In this document: positions 54,701 to 64,000 of the stretch, piece by piece | Position numbering within the stretch: the stretch's first letter is position 1 | How the letters are laid out: the number at the start of each line of letters is the position of its first letter | Assembly: GCA_963693305.1 (NCBI GenBank) | Contig: OY855905.1 | Location: 36,415,637-36,479,636, forward strand | Reading direction: 5' to 3' | Source: Meandrina meandrites | Taxonomy: Eukaryota > Cnidaria > Anthozoa > Scleractinia > Meandrinidae | DNA: 64,000 bases | Position numbers and translations under genes: made by a program | Notes under the pieces: model-generated | What the model saw: the letters and a program-made list of their open reading frames with translations, nothing else | Database searches by the model: none | What the model was told of the DNA's origin: nothing

Positions 54701-57700
54701 AAATCACTCAACAAACGGAGGAAACCTTAATCCCATGTACAACTCCATATCAGCTTGGGTTGAGGTTAGATTTAATTAATTCTCATAGCAACCACTTGCG
54801 ATGTATGTTGAAGTAACCCGTAACTTATCTGTAGTATTCACTGTGAGAGTACAATAGGTACATATAAGACTGCGGAGTACTCAAATATCACAGTGATTCA
54901 GTAACCTAGACTGAGCACAAATTAAAGTGACAGGCTTAAAAGAAAAATCAAATTAAATCAATAAATATCAGCGCAAAGCGTTGCATTTGTAAAGTTAAAT
55001 GACACCATTTTTTCTTTGTATTATCATTAAGCATGTTGCTTTGAATCGTATGTTTAGATACCGTTACCTTTTGTCACTTTGTGATTTCATGTCTTCAAGG
55101 GGCTAATATTGGCATTCTCTCCTTTCTTTGCAGTACATAAACACGACTGGTTTTAGAGCATGCGTGAAGGAGTTGTTTGTGAACCAGCATGACCCTCTGT
55201 CAGTCTCATATGTAGTCATGTCAGGTAGGGTACTTAAAAAAGATTCATGATTCATAAAATTACAGTAAGAACCTTTTAATTGCGTTGTTCCCTGTAGGCA
55301 TAAAGTGTTTGTGTGATGCAATTTTAGTGTTTTTTCAATTTTCGTTTGATGCAATTTTACGAAAAAAAATGTTCTTTGCGAGTTGTCGTGTTACAAAATC
55401 CTCGATTGGTAGATTTCAGCAGTTTCGTAAAGCCTCTTTTGTGCTGCATAAACGTCCAGTTGCTATTACTTTGGCTTATACACTTGCGTGAATCAATGTT
55501 TTTGCTCTCTCCAAACCTTCAGACAGCGGCAGCCATGTTGTTTTGTCGCCCTTTCACAGCTTCCCTGTCAATCAATTTAATTTCAACTTACTGCACTCGA
55601 TTTCATCTTTTTGCACTCAATTTCAACTTTCTACACTGTTTGGGATTAATTGACGTGCTCTCAGCCAATGAGCTTGCTGAAACGCATGCGTATTATTACT
55701 CAGGAAATGCTAAAGTTTCATCAACCAGGCAATTTTTCGCACGGTTTTCCTTTGTATACGGCAGTGAAATTTAAAGGCTCACAGTAAAGGTTTTACATTT
55801 CTCTTTTACTTCAAAGATGTCTGTGAACCGGGATGGAGTTTCTTCAATGGCTCCTTCACCAGTGAAAAATGCGAGACATGGTCCAACGCAAGTACAATCT
55901 GCAGAGGCATGGGGGCTAATCTACCCGCCATTGAAAGTCAGGAAGAAAACGTGTATATTCAGCACAGACAAAATGGTGACAAGGCATGGATTGGTTTGAA
56001 TGACATTGCCACAGAAGGCCTCTTTACTTGGGTAGATGGGTGTCCTGATAAATTCCGCTACTGGGCCGAGAAACAACCGAACGACTTTAGGGGAGAGGAT
56101 TGCGTACACACTCTTGGAGCTAGACGTGGATACACGTGGAATGACGTGGACTGTAATGCGTGTCATCAGTATTCGTGCAAAAAAGGTGATGATCGCTCGT
56201 TAAAAAAAGGAAATTACTATCCAGGAAAAATGACTGTCTGGATTTCAATTGACGCCCAGGATGCAGGATACACGAAACATTACCACTTTTTAAACCGTAC
56301 AGAACGTCTGGCTACATATTGCTTTCGACGATTATACTGAATATTATACCGTATTGAAGTCAACTTTCGTGCCTTTAAAACTGGGCAAGTTTGATATTGT
56401 ATATTACCTTGACGCTAATCCATCACAAAATTTGGTTATTCACAGATTATGATGAATGCAACAGTTCTCCGTGTTTGAATGGAGGTACTTGCAAAAATGG
56501 TAAAAGGACGTTTAACTGCATATGTTCTCCAACCCACAAAGGAAGTTCATGTGAAGGTGAGCTTCACTTATTGCTGTTTACTTCTGCCCAATACTGGCCA
56601 ATGAACGCGAGTTTTCTAACCTTTCCATTGAACCAATCATTTTACGCAGCTGCCGCCAGAAAAAGATTAAGACAGATAACAATCTCGTCCCGAGAACCCG
56701 CTTTTCTTTTGGTCAGTACCGAGAACGCAGACTCCTTCCAAGTCTGATGGGAAAGTCCGCGATTCGCTGACTTCGGGTCGTTTATTCTTAAATCTGATTG
56801 GCTGACAATTGAAAGTGAGCACTCTGCGCATGCCCAAAAACTCGAGTCTGGTCAGAGTTCGTGTTCTTGGTGCTGACCAAAAGAAAAGCGGGCTCTAGGG
56901 AAGAGATTGGACAGAAGAGTGAGAGTTGATCAAATTATATGATAATAAAGAATAATCGTGTCAACACCTCGCGTTACTCAAAATGTTTAATTCCGCTTTT
57001 GCCAAACTACTCAATGCCATATTCTTATATGTTCTCGTTTAACTATGATTTTGGGGGGGAAATAGGAAGCGACTTTTTCAAACGTTATTCTTGTTATAGA
57101 AGTTTTAGAAAACCAGAAGAGGTCAAAACGGTCAACCATTTAGTATAATGCTTCGGTGGCACTCTTCTTGTAAATGATTTTAATATTATATTTTACGTAG
57201 AGTTTGACGAATGCTCGAGCAGTCCTTGTCTGAATGGTGGAACTTGTACTGATGGAGATAATAATTTTACGTGTTCTTGTCCTTCGCCATTTTTTGGACC
57301 GAGGTGCCAAGGTAATGTACTATCTTTACTAAAGCTAATATTCGGGGGATTAGCCTATTTAATTCAATTATTCTCGTCGATTTGAGATTCTGGAAATGGG
57401 GCTTTACTTGTAAGTGCAATCTGGCATGAACGTTTTCTGGTCCATGTTGTTTTTGCTAACATTAAGGTTTAACAGTGGTTGGAAAAATTTCGAAAACAAT
57501 CCTTCTGAATTCTGGATGAACAACTGTCAATCTGTCAATCTCCAAAGCCTCTTAATGTTCTGGTGTGTCTCCAAGTAAACTAAGCTCTAAGAAAATGTAA
57601 ATGCTTTTAGTGTTTTTTGGCAAATCTCACTTTTTCATTCATTAACTTTGTTACAAAATTTTTAAAATAACCATTTATCACATCAAAGAAACTTCATAGC

Positions 57701-60700
57701 GGAGCTCCTTCGCAGCCCGAAGGGCCGCAGCGCGAAGCCCCATAACTGTCATGTGAGCATAGAAAATAGGAAAACCATATGCGTTTGAGTTTTCGTGGAT
57801 ATCATGGCTAGCGGCATGGCCTGCGGGCGCGTGCGTGCATGCGTGTGTGCGTACGAAGTCGCGCAACATGGCGGCCAAACTCCGGGAAAATCTTGACCTG
57901 GGCATCGTGCATGTTTGATATTGAACATCCACCTTTCGTTGAGAATAACCTGCCTTACTAGTTTGTAGGACAGTGCACAATTGATCTTTCACGCTGAAAA
58001 TCGACTAGGGATATTTCATTTCGCCTAAACGAATCGATTGCGTGAAAAGGTGACAAATCACTGCGGTAAGCTGAATGAAAACGTGTGAAGAAAGTGAGCA
58101 GCAGAAAATATTTTTTCGTCATTATTTTTCACCCTATCAAATCTAAAGTATTTTTTAAGTACTTCAGAGATTTTTTCTCACATCCGAAAAACAATGATCT
58201 GGACATTTCATATCAACTTAAACGAAGCGATTGCATGAAAAGGTGGCAAAATCGTTGGCACGCTGTTCATGAATGACAGACACGAAGAAAGCTGCTAGAG
58301 AACATAGATCTTCGTGAATATTCCTCGCTGTGTTTACTCATCTATGTAATGGAAACTTATGCCAAATGATTTAGGACCACCTCTTAACGGAAAGATCCAA
58401 AATAATTGCCGTCCTGAACATGATATATCGGACTACAAGTCAAAAAGAAAAAGAGCGATCATCTACGGTTCGACCTGCGGCTGAGCAAGGCTGAAAATTA
58501 ATCGAGCTCACATAAAAGTGAACTAACTTAAGCTTATTGTAAGTTAGCGTGCACCACTTCCCAAATCACAAACTGCCACAATTCCTACACAAAAACTGCT
58601 TTAAAATTAGTTACATAACCGGCACCATTAATTTGCAGACTTTGTTTTGCCGCAGTGATTTTTCAGTTTGCCCTGGCATGAGTTAATTATATTTACTGTG
58701 TTCAGCGGCGAGTTCAGTTTCTTTCTTTTTTCTTTTTACCCCGACTCTTTTGTAGACAAGGTCAAAGTCCTTTTTACACTGAATAACTCATAGAGGTGTA
58801 TTATTTATTAATAAGTGTACAGTAAACGTTGCTAAAAGGATTACTTAGATTTGTTGTGTGCACCTACGTGCGTGCGCGAGGAACCAAATAAAGTGCACTC
58901 GTCAATTTCAATTTTAGAACCTATCACAAGCAAGAAAAGTCAGAGTCAGATGGGTCAACCACGAAATATATTGACGTTGCTTTCGTCAACAAAACCATGA
59001 GAGGTTTTTAAGATAATAAGTTTAACCACGAGCGATTAAATTTTTCTTGTACCCATATGGACCACTGTATATGCTTAGAAATAGTGTGGCTACTTGTTTG
59101 GTAACACTGTAATTAACTCAAGCAAAAAAAAATATAAATGGGAGCCCCGCTTTTAGGCCTGCCTAAATCTATAAATTAGTGTATAGATACAGAAAATGAT
59201 GAAGAAAAATGAATTGACATGGAAATCTGGTATGCGTAGAATGAAAGATTAACGGCGAAATAAAGGAGGAGTCCTGTGGACCGTGGCATAGTAGAAAAAA
59301 ATGGCGTTTAAATGAAAGCAGTGATAAAGACCAAATGATCACAGTATTAGTAACTTGTGAATTGACGATGCCAAAAATGCAAGGATAAACTTGTTCCACG
59401 TTTAGCCAAACTGTTTTCTTACATTTAGAAACTGATGAATGCCAGTCCAATCCCTGCCAAAATGGTGGAACATGCGTAGATGGTGTGTACAATTTCACCT
59501 GCGTGTGCCCTAGTTATTTTGCTGGATCAAGGTGTGAAGGTATGAAAAACAATTTTATTTATCACCATAGATGTCGTTATATTTCAAATAGCCAAAATAA
59601 AAAAATTCTTTTAAGCAAGCAACATGCATATGTCATTAACTCCGTGAAAAATTTCCTTTTTGTTAAATTCTAAGGGCACCATAAAAAAAGGTTTGGGAGG
59701 TACAAGTGGTTAGGGTGGCTGAAACTGCTGATTAACTTAAATTAGGCATCCTACTAGGGGACCAGCATTGGTCCTTGTCACTTCGGGCTTTTGTTGAGCC
59801 ATTAGGTATAATAAACATACTTTATTTACTTGTCGTCATCTTTATGGCCTCCGGCTGTTTTTAATAATGATGTCATGTCTTAGGTTCGTTCAAATTAAAC
59901 GTGAATAGAAAAAAACAATCACCCCATACTGAATGGTATTTTTTTCTTATTTATCAAGTATCACCTGCCATATCCTGTAAGAACCACTACACGTCGGGAC
60001 TGAACTCCAGTGGACCCTACTACCTGAGTGTATCGGGGCGTTCTTTTCAGGTAAGGAAAAATTTTTGTATTACTACTACCTTAGTTTTCATTACTTGTTA
60101 TCTGCATGAGCGCCAGTTTATCTTCTCTTTGGAATGGATTTTTTTGAAGGCCTGACTTGCTAACTATCTTCACAGGACAGACAGAAGTAGTATCATGCTT
60201 TTTCTTATTATTTTTTTGCCTAGGGACAATATAGTGTGTTGTAGTCGCTAGACCGGCGATGAATAGTTGCGAGTAGATGATGATAAATAGTTGCGCAGAC
60301 TGAAATCCCATATTATTCTTAGTATATCGCTACAAGGTGTTCATCCCCAGGCTGAGAATTACTACATTTTGTACTATGTATCTAGGATTGATTGCAATTT
60401 ATGGTACTAAATTAAGTTTGATGCTATTAGGTATATTGTGACATGCCCTCTAATGGTGGTGGTTGGACTCTCATCTCACGTTTCTCGAATGCGGACAGTG
60501 CAAACTGGATGAAGTCTAGCGGCAGCTGGTGGTATGACCGCACATCTTCATACGGCAGCGTTATCAGTCCATCAGATAACTACGACATGATATCACCCGC
60601 ATTCTGGCTTGTCACAGGCAATTATATCAAAATAACCCGGAGTGATGACAGCTCTAAGACAGCCTTGTTATACACCAGCAGTTGTACTGGCGGGAGAACC

Positions 60701-61066
60701 TTTAGGAGCTATATAACAAGTTTAGGCAACTTTAGACATGGCGCTACATGGAACAGTCATGCATGCAGAGGGTCCTGCTACTCGTACTATGGGGGTAGTT
60801 ATTCATCCACAGTGGGTTTTAGTAACGCGCACTGCAGCAGCAATCTCCAAAGTAGTAATTACTTGTCATTCTGGTGTGACTGGAGCAATGATGACGGATC
60901 TGTGATGATGATTGGTGGAGGAGGTACTGGATGCAATTACGCAAATCATGGGATTGGTATCACAGAAACCAACTGGCCTCGATTTGGCACAGGGGACTGC
61001 GATGGAGACTTTGGAGAACACTGCAACCATCCTACCAGTTATTCTTTAAATCTGTGGATTAAATAA
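48145..61066 (+). CDS. Gene 3: mosaic lectin (3x H-lectin, CTLD, 3x EGF, fibrinogen-like), best preserved copy
   Basis: Twelve exons: 48145-48223, 52078-52457, 52852-52992, 53734-53844, 54648-54764, 55134-55224, 55817-56185, 56446-56556, 57201-57311, 59429-59539, 59959-60050, 60431-61066 (stop TAA). All introns are GT-AG and every phase agrees; 2349 nt, 782 aa, no stop. Order: signal peptide (1-27), H-lectin repeats (28-153, 154-237, 238-306), C-type lectin (307-430), three EGF (430-541), fibrinogen/intelectin-like end (541-782). No membrane segment after the signal peptide, so it is probably secreted. The exons after the first lie in the duplicated copy of gene 2; the first does not match that of gene 2. 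Oddities: 9 codons lost in H-lectin repeat 2 and one Cys lost in the C-type lectin. Likely role: glycan binding outside the cell (microbe recognition or matrix), inferred from domains. Confidence 0.8.
52078..55224 (+). CDS. Gene 3 H-type lectin repeats (five exons)
   Basis: Exon 52078-52457 holds repeat 1 ([45 protein letters not shown]). Exons 52852-52992 and 53734-53844 hold repeat 2 ([34 protein letters not shown]). Exons 54648-54764 and 55134-55224 hold repeat 3 ([31 protein letters not shown]). Repeats 1 and 3 keep a WVE strand; repeat 2 lacks it because 27 bp present in gene 2 (VWVEDLTT region) are deleted in frame. A 64-codon frame at 53287-53481 lies in an intron and is not used. Confidence 0.75.
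53943..54605. mobile_element. hAT-like MITE, copy 2
   Basis: Same insertion as at 30829-31482: TIRs AGGGGCGTAGCG and CGCTACGCCCCT, target sites ACTAAACC and GCTAAACC. The internal C run has grown to 17 C (54038-54054) against 6 in copy 1. Confidence 0.75.
55817..56185 (+). CDS. Gene 3 C-type lectin domain exon (N-terminal Cys lost)
   Basis: As in gene 2 but with 6 bp deleted: [14 protein letters not shown] replaces [16 protein letters not shown], so the second Cys of the N-terminal long-form pair is gone. The core Cys set, including GEDCVH and WNDVDC, is intact, as are WIGLND (residues 364-369), KQPND and WND. The fold core should be stable; VC at residue 309 loses its partner. Confidence 0.85.
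56446..59539 (+). CDS. Gene 3 triple EGF exons
   Basis: Exons 56446-56556, 57201-57311 and 59429-59539, each 111 bp, phases 1-1, with six Cys per domain. The encoded domains are the same as in gene 2 (starts DYDEC, EFDEC, ETDEC); differences are confined to synonymous or intronic sites as far as I compared. Confidence 0.85.
56693..56905. mobile_element. Foldback element, copy 2
   Basis: Inverse arms at about 56693-56736 and 56862-56905 (CCCGCTTTTCTTTTGGTCAG and inverse); same site as 33505-33720. Confidence 0.75.
57690..57920 (-). repeat. GC-rich dispersed repeat, copy 2
   Basis: Same repeat as 34490-34720. Copy 2 keeps about 16 extra bases at its left edge (CACATCAAAGAAACTT region) that are absent from copy 1. 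Confidence 0.5.
59959..61066 (+). CDS. Gene 3 fibrinogen/intelectin-like C-terminal exons
   Basis: Exons 59959-60050 and 60431-61066. Same module as in gene 2, with three substitutions after the first Met of the last exon (N to K, V to I, D to N). [24 protein letters not shown] and SLNLWIK are all intact. AATAAA follows at 61211-61216. Confidence 0.87.
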
Positions 61067-61210
61067 TTCCTTAATCAATTAACCTAAATCATTTATCATA
61101 ACACAGAGCAAGATATCTTTTCGAAGACTTTTTTCTCCTTCTCGCCGCTTTTTCATACAATAACTTTGTTAAGGTCAAAATGAAATGTACAAATTCATTT
61201 TGTCAACATT

Positions 61211-61216
61211 AATAAA
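61211..61216 (+). promoter_or_regulatory. Polyadenylation signal AATAAA of gene 3
   Basis: Canonical hexamer 145 bp after the stop, at the same relative place as in gene 2. Confidence 0.55.
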
Positions 61217-62232
61217 ATCTGAAGTAACATAGCCTTCTTATAAATTTCTTTGACAAATAACACGCAACGAAACCGTAAATATTGCGTAAACATTCGTGCA
61301 TGAGTCCAAATCACGAGTCCAGCTCGCGCACGTACAGAACAAGTGGCCAACAAACGGAGGGACAACCACGTAAAAACCAAAATTTGATACAGCACGAGTG
61401 GTTCCCAATTTTTTTAGGTATGGGGCTCTGCTCCATTCGGCGTGCGCGGGAGCTTCGCTATAATATATTATACTATACGCTAGAACACGCTAAGAAATCT
61501 TCCTGTATCAAACGAGGATGAGAGTTGAGTAGAGTTCAAACTCTCGCTCTCGTTTGGCCTGGAACCTTCTGCACTCTCATTGACTGTCATACGCTCTCAT
61601 CGACTTTGAACATGCTTAAATTTTCATGAGAGTCGATGAGAGGTTTCTCTCGTTTGTAGTCACTGTTGACGGACTCTCGACGATTCTCGTTGTCATTTGG
61701 CCCACGTTGATGATAGTCGATGAGATTTGACTTAAGTTATGGGTATCCACCGAAAAAAATGGTTATTTTGTACTAGCCTACACACAATATAAATGTCCAT
61801 CTGAAAATGTTATTACTGGATAATATTCATCATTGACCAGGCTCAACAAATCATTTTAGCAAGATTGCGGGATCCAACTGAAAAGGGTCTTTGCATACAT
61901 TATCCTTCCATGAGCGTTGAAGGCAAGCAAAATAAATCAAAAAAGCAGAAAAATGTTTTGGGAACTGAATATTTACCTTTGTTACCGTAGTAATGCATAT
62001 ATTAACTATTTATGACAGTTTTGTCAAAATTCACAGAGATGTAACGTATTTGTCTAAACGTAACGCGATATTGGCACGACATCTCTAATGAAGCAATTTT
62101 TGTTAATAACAAACTCAAACGTCAAGGAAAATAGGAACTTGATAAACTATAAACATTCGATTTAGCACCCTGGCTTCTTCCAATAGACAATTAGGTAATA
62201 CTACGCTGTATAGTCAAAATATTTTTCCCGAC

Positions 62233-62552
62233 GTTTCGGCAATGCTGCCTTCTTCAGGGGGACAAAACTATTTCACCGTTAAAATGTCCGTTTATAACTC
62301 GCGTATTCGAATAAAAGCTCGCGCACGTTGCTGCGCGCGCGACAGCGCGCGATAAGACAATGAAGTCAATTCACGTGAAGCTGAAGTCGTGGTTTAGTCC
62401 ACTAGGAGCCAGAGTTCCGTGTTTGAAGATATATCGCAACTCCAAGATATATCGCAACGTGCGCGAGCTTTCATTTGAATACGCGAGCTATAAACGGACA
62501 CTTTAACGGTGAAATAGTTTTGTCCCCCTGAAGAAGGCAGCATTGCCGAAAC
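62233..62552. mobile_element. Foldback element with 99-bp inverted arms, copy 2
   Basis: Arms about 62233-62331 and 62454-62552; same element and same hammerhead-like end text as 39025-39344. Confidence 0.7.
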
Positions 62553-63193
62553 TTTACATGTAGTTCAGTTCTTCCTCTGACCTACAGACCACTTTTAAGC
62601 TCTAGCGTCCCCCAGAATTAAACATTTTCTGGTTCCCCGACAACCCAGCCGTAATTTTCTCTGTGTATGTTTGTGTTTTCTAGCGAATCCTCCACGCATT
62701 AGCCACAAATTCATGTTCACAAGACCCTCGCCCCAGGCCGCTCAGGAATGCGAAAATGACCTATTAAATGGTGCAATTTGAGATTTCTAAGTGTCCTGTT
62801 CTGTGCCATCGATCTATTTAATGTTTTGCAGCTTTTAGGCGCGTGCATCAAAAATGTATCCTTTCCCGTCCATTTTCCATCCAAAAAATGAACGGGTTGG
62901 TTATTCTCTATCTGTACAAGCTGAAGTGTTCAGCCAACAGTATGTTTTTTCATTTACAACTAGAAAAATATGCTGTAATGAACAGGGCATGTTGTGCATA
63001 TGGATTTCTAGAACAGTAGCTTTTCAACAAGAAAAAGAGAATCATTCACTCGCAGGTAGTCTTTAGGTTTTTTTCAAGGCAGTCGCGAAAAATATCCACA
63101 CATAGAACCCGACGCAGTACAACAACCTGCAACCGGATGGATGATATATGACTCTGAGTTCGTCCTCCATGCACACAGAAATCACTGAATTAT

Positions 63194-63464
63194 GTATTAG
63201 GCTTCGTAAGAGTAGTGTGGAACTCGAAGAATGGTCAAAAAGCAGTCGATTTAAGGTAAGCACTGGCAAAACAAAATCTATATTCCTGACTGGAACTAGT
63301 TAGAATAGTCCCGTTGGTCAAAATCTAGATCTGAAATTACCACAGGCAGTTGAGATCTTCTGAATGGAACCACCGACCACAAGGTCCTTGGAGTTTACAC
63401 TGGTCAAGACCTTTCTTTTAATGAATATATTGATGATATTTGTAAGAAAAGGTGTTGTACCGTC
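63194..63464 (+). mobile_element. LINE fragment: reverse transcriptase thumb region, copy 2
   Basis: Same fragment as at 39985-40255, with the same stops and frameshift, so the decay predates the duplication. Confidence 0.65.
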
Positions 63465-63608
63465 TTTCAGACACTATTATTCTTTCAAGTAACGGGAAAA
63501 GCGACTTATAATTACAGCAAGGAGCCCAAAAGTGTGACCACCTTTGATTTATTCACATTCTTTCGTATATATTTTTTGCTCTTTATTACTGTTCCTGCAC
63601 ACTTGCAC

Positions 63609-64000
63609 ACTACATTACAATACAGCTACTGACACTAGATAAGTATCTAGATGAGTATCTATCTATTGTACATTCTGTTGTGGCTCAAAACATACCACAG
63701 AAAACACTCAAGCGGCGCTCAAGACCTCCCTGGATTAATAATGATATTATGAAACTCGTTAGAAAGAAGACGAGACTTTGGAAGCGTTTGAAGTCCAGTG
63801 GCTCTCAGGATTTGTTCATGAAGTTTAAGGAACTTAGAAAGAAAACAAAGAGACTAATTAATTTTAGTTACTCTCGATACCTTAAATCGTCATCGGAGAA
63901 GCTTCAGGATAACCCCAAGCATTTCTGGTCCTTCTACTCTATGAAATCAAAAGCCAAGAGAATCCCAAAGACTGTTACCTATGGCAACTCACAATCAACT
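63609..64000 (+). mobile_element. Degenerate Jockey/CR1-like LINE, copy 2 (cut by window end)
   Basis: Repeats the 5' part of the LINE at 40400 onward (PPWINNDIMKLVRKK, KHFWSFYSMKSKAK). The reverse transcriptase core lies beyond the window. Confidence 0.8.

Larger units (their letters stand above)
51954..64000 (+). repeat. Segmental tandem duplication, copy 2 (cut by window end)
   Basis: Same orientation as copy 1. By my count the first shared exon (380 bp) differs at 15 sites (about 96% identity), while the last exon (636 bp) differs at 5 (about 99.2%). The 3' flank to 64000 is also nearly identical. Divergence therefore falls along the block. Confidence 0.9.

Noticed and set aside
55909..56340. 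C-type lectin frame continuing about 50 codons past the exon to a stop (alternative last exon)
   Set aside because: In copy 1 the equivalent extension stops early and the sequence drifts like intron; the GT donor at 56186 joins in phase to the next EGF exon.

Overview
The window looks like nuclear DNA of an anthozoan cnidarian, most likely a stony coral. It is AT-rich, most exons are 70-660 bp with GT-AG boundaries, and it carries a tRNA-derived SINE, LINE fragments, many palindromic (foldback) elements, and extracellular domain mosaics typical of cnidarians (PAN, EGF, H-type lectin, C-type lectin, and a fibrinogen/intelectin-like C-terminus). The species call is inference; no organelle, rRNA or marker gene is present to fix it.

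Layout. (1) 122-5096: gene 1, a four-exon secreted PAN-EGF-fibrinogen-like protein. (2) 5.1-23.0 kb: gene-poor and rich in repeats: a 302-bp inverted-repeat element just past the gene 1 stop, a LINE tail ending in a (GGTAA)13 array, a large palindrome, a decayed PIF/Harbinger transposon (transposase plus a divergent Myb-like protein), a ~178-bp satellite array, a LINE 3' end and a SINE. (3) 23055-37852: gene 2, a mosaic lectin (signal peptide, H-type lectin domains, C-type lectin, three EGF, fibrinogen/intelectin-like domain) carrying several lesions. (4) 37.9-42.6 kb: a foldback element with a hammerhead-like core and degenerate LINEs. (5) 42.6-51.9 kb: diverged, locally duplicated non-coding sequence that contains a new signal-peptide exon. 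(6) 48145-61066: gene 3, a second mosaic lectin with twelve exons whose phases all agree (782 aa predicted). (7) 61.1-64.0 kb: a repeat of region 4, cut by the window end.

The central event is a large direct tandem duplication: 51954-64000 repeats 27102-about 40791. The duplicated block starts inside a gene 2 intron, so it carries every exon from an H-type lectin exon onward but not the signal peptide. Gene 3 appears to have gained its own signal-peptide exon at 48145-48223, from what would be the far end of the duplicated unit, giving a chimeric gene. The two copies have decayed in a complementary way. Gene 2 has a 100-bp palindrome inserted in an H-lectin exon with a 9-bp target duplication, a 50-bp deletion of a splice donor, an in-frame TGA in a Kazal exon, and a Cys-to-Phe change in its C-type lectin. 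Gene 3 has lost 9 codons of one H-lectin repeat and one Cys of its C-type lectin.

Genes 1, 2 and 3 share homologous last exons and flanking introns, so this is one family: secreted multi-domain lectins that plausibly bind microbial or matrix glycans outside the cell. That function is inferred from the domains only.
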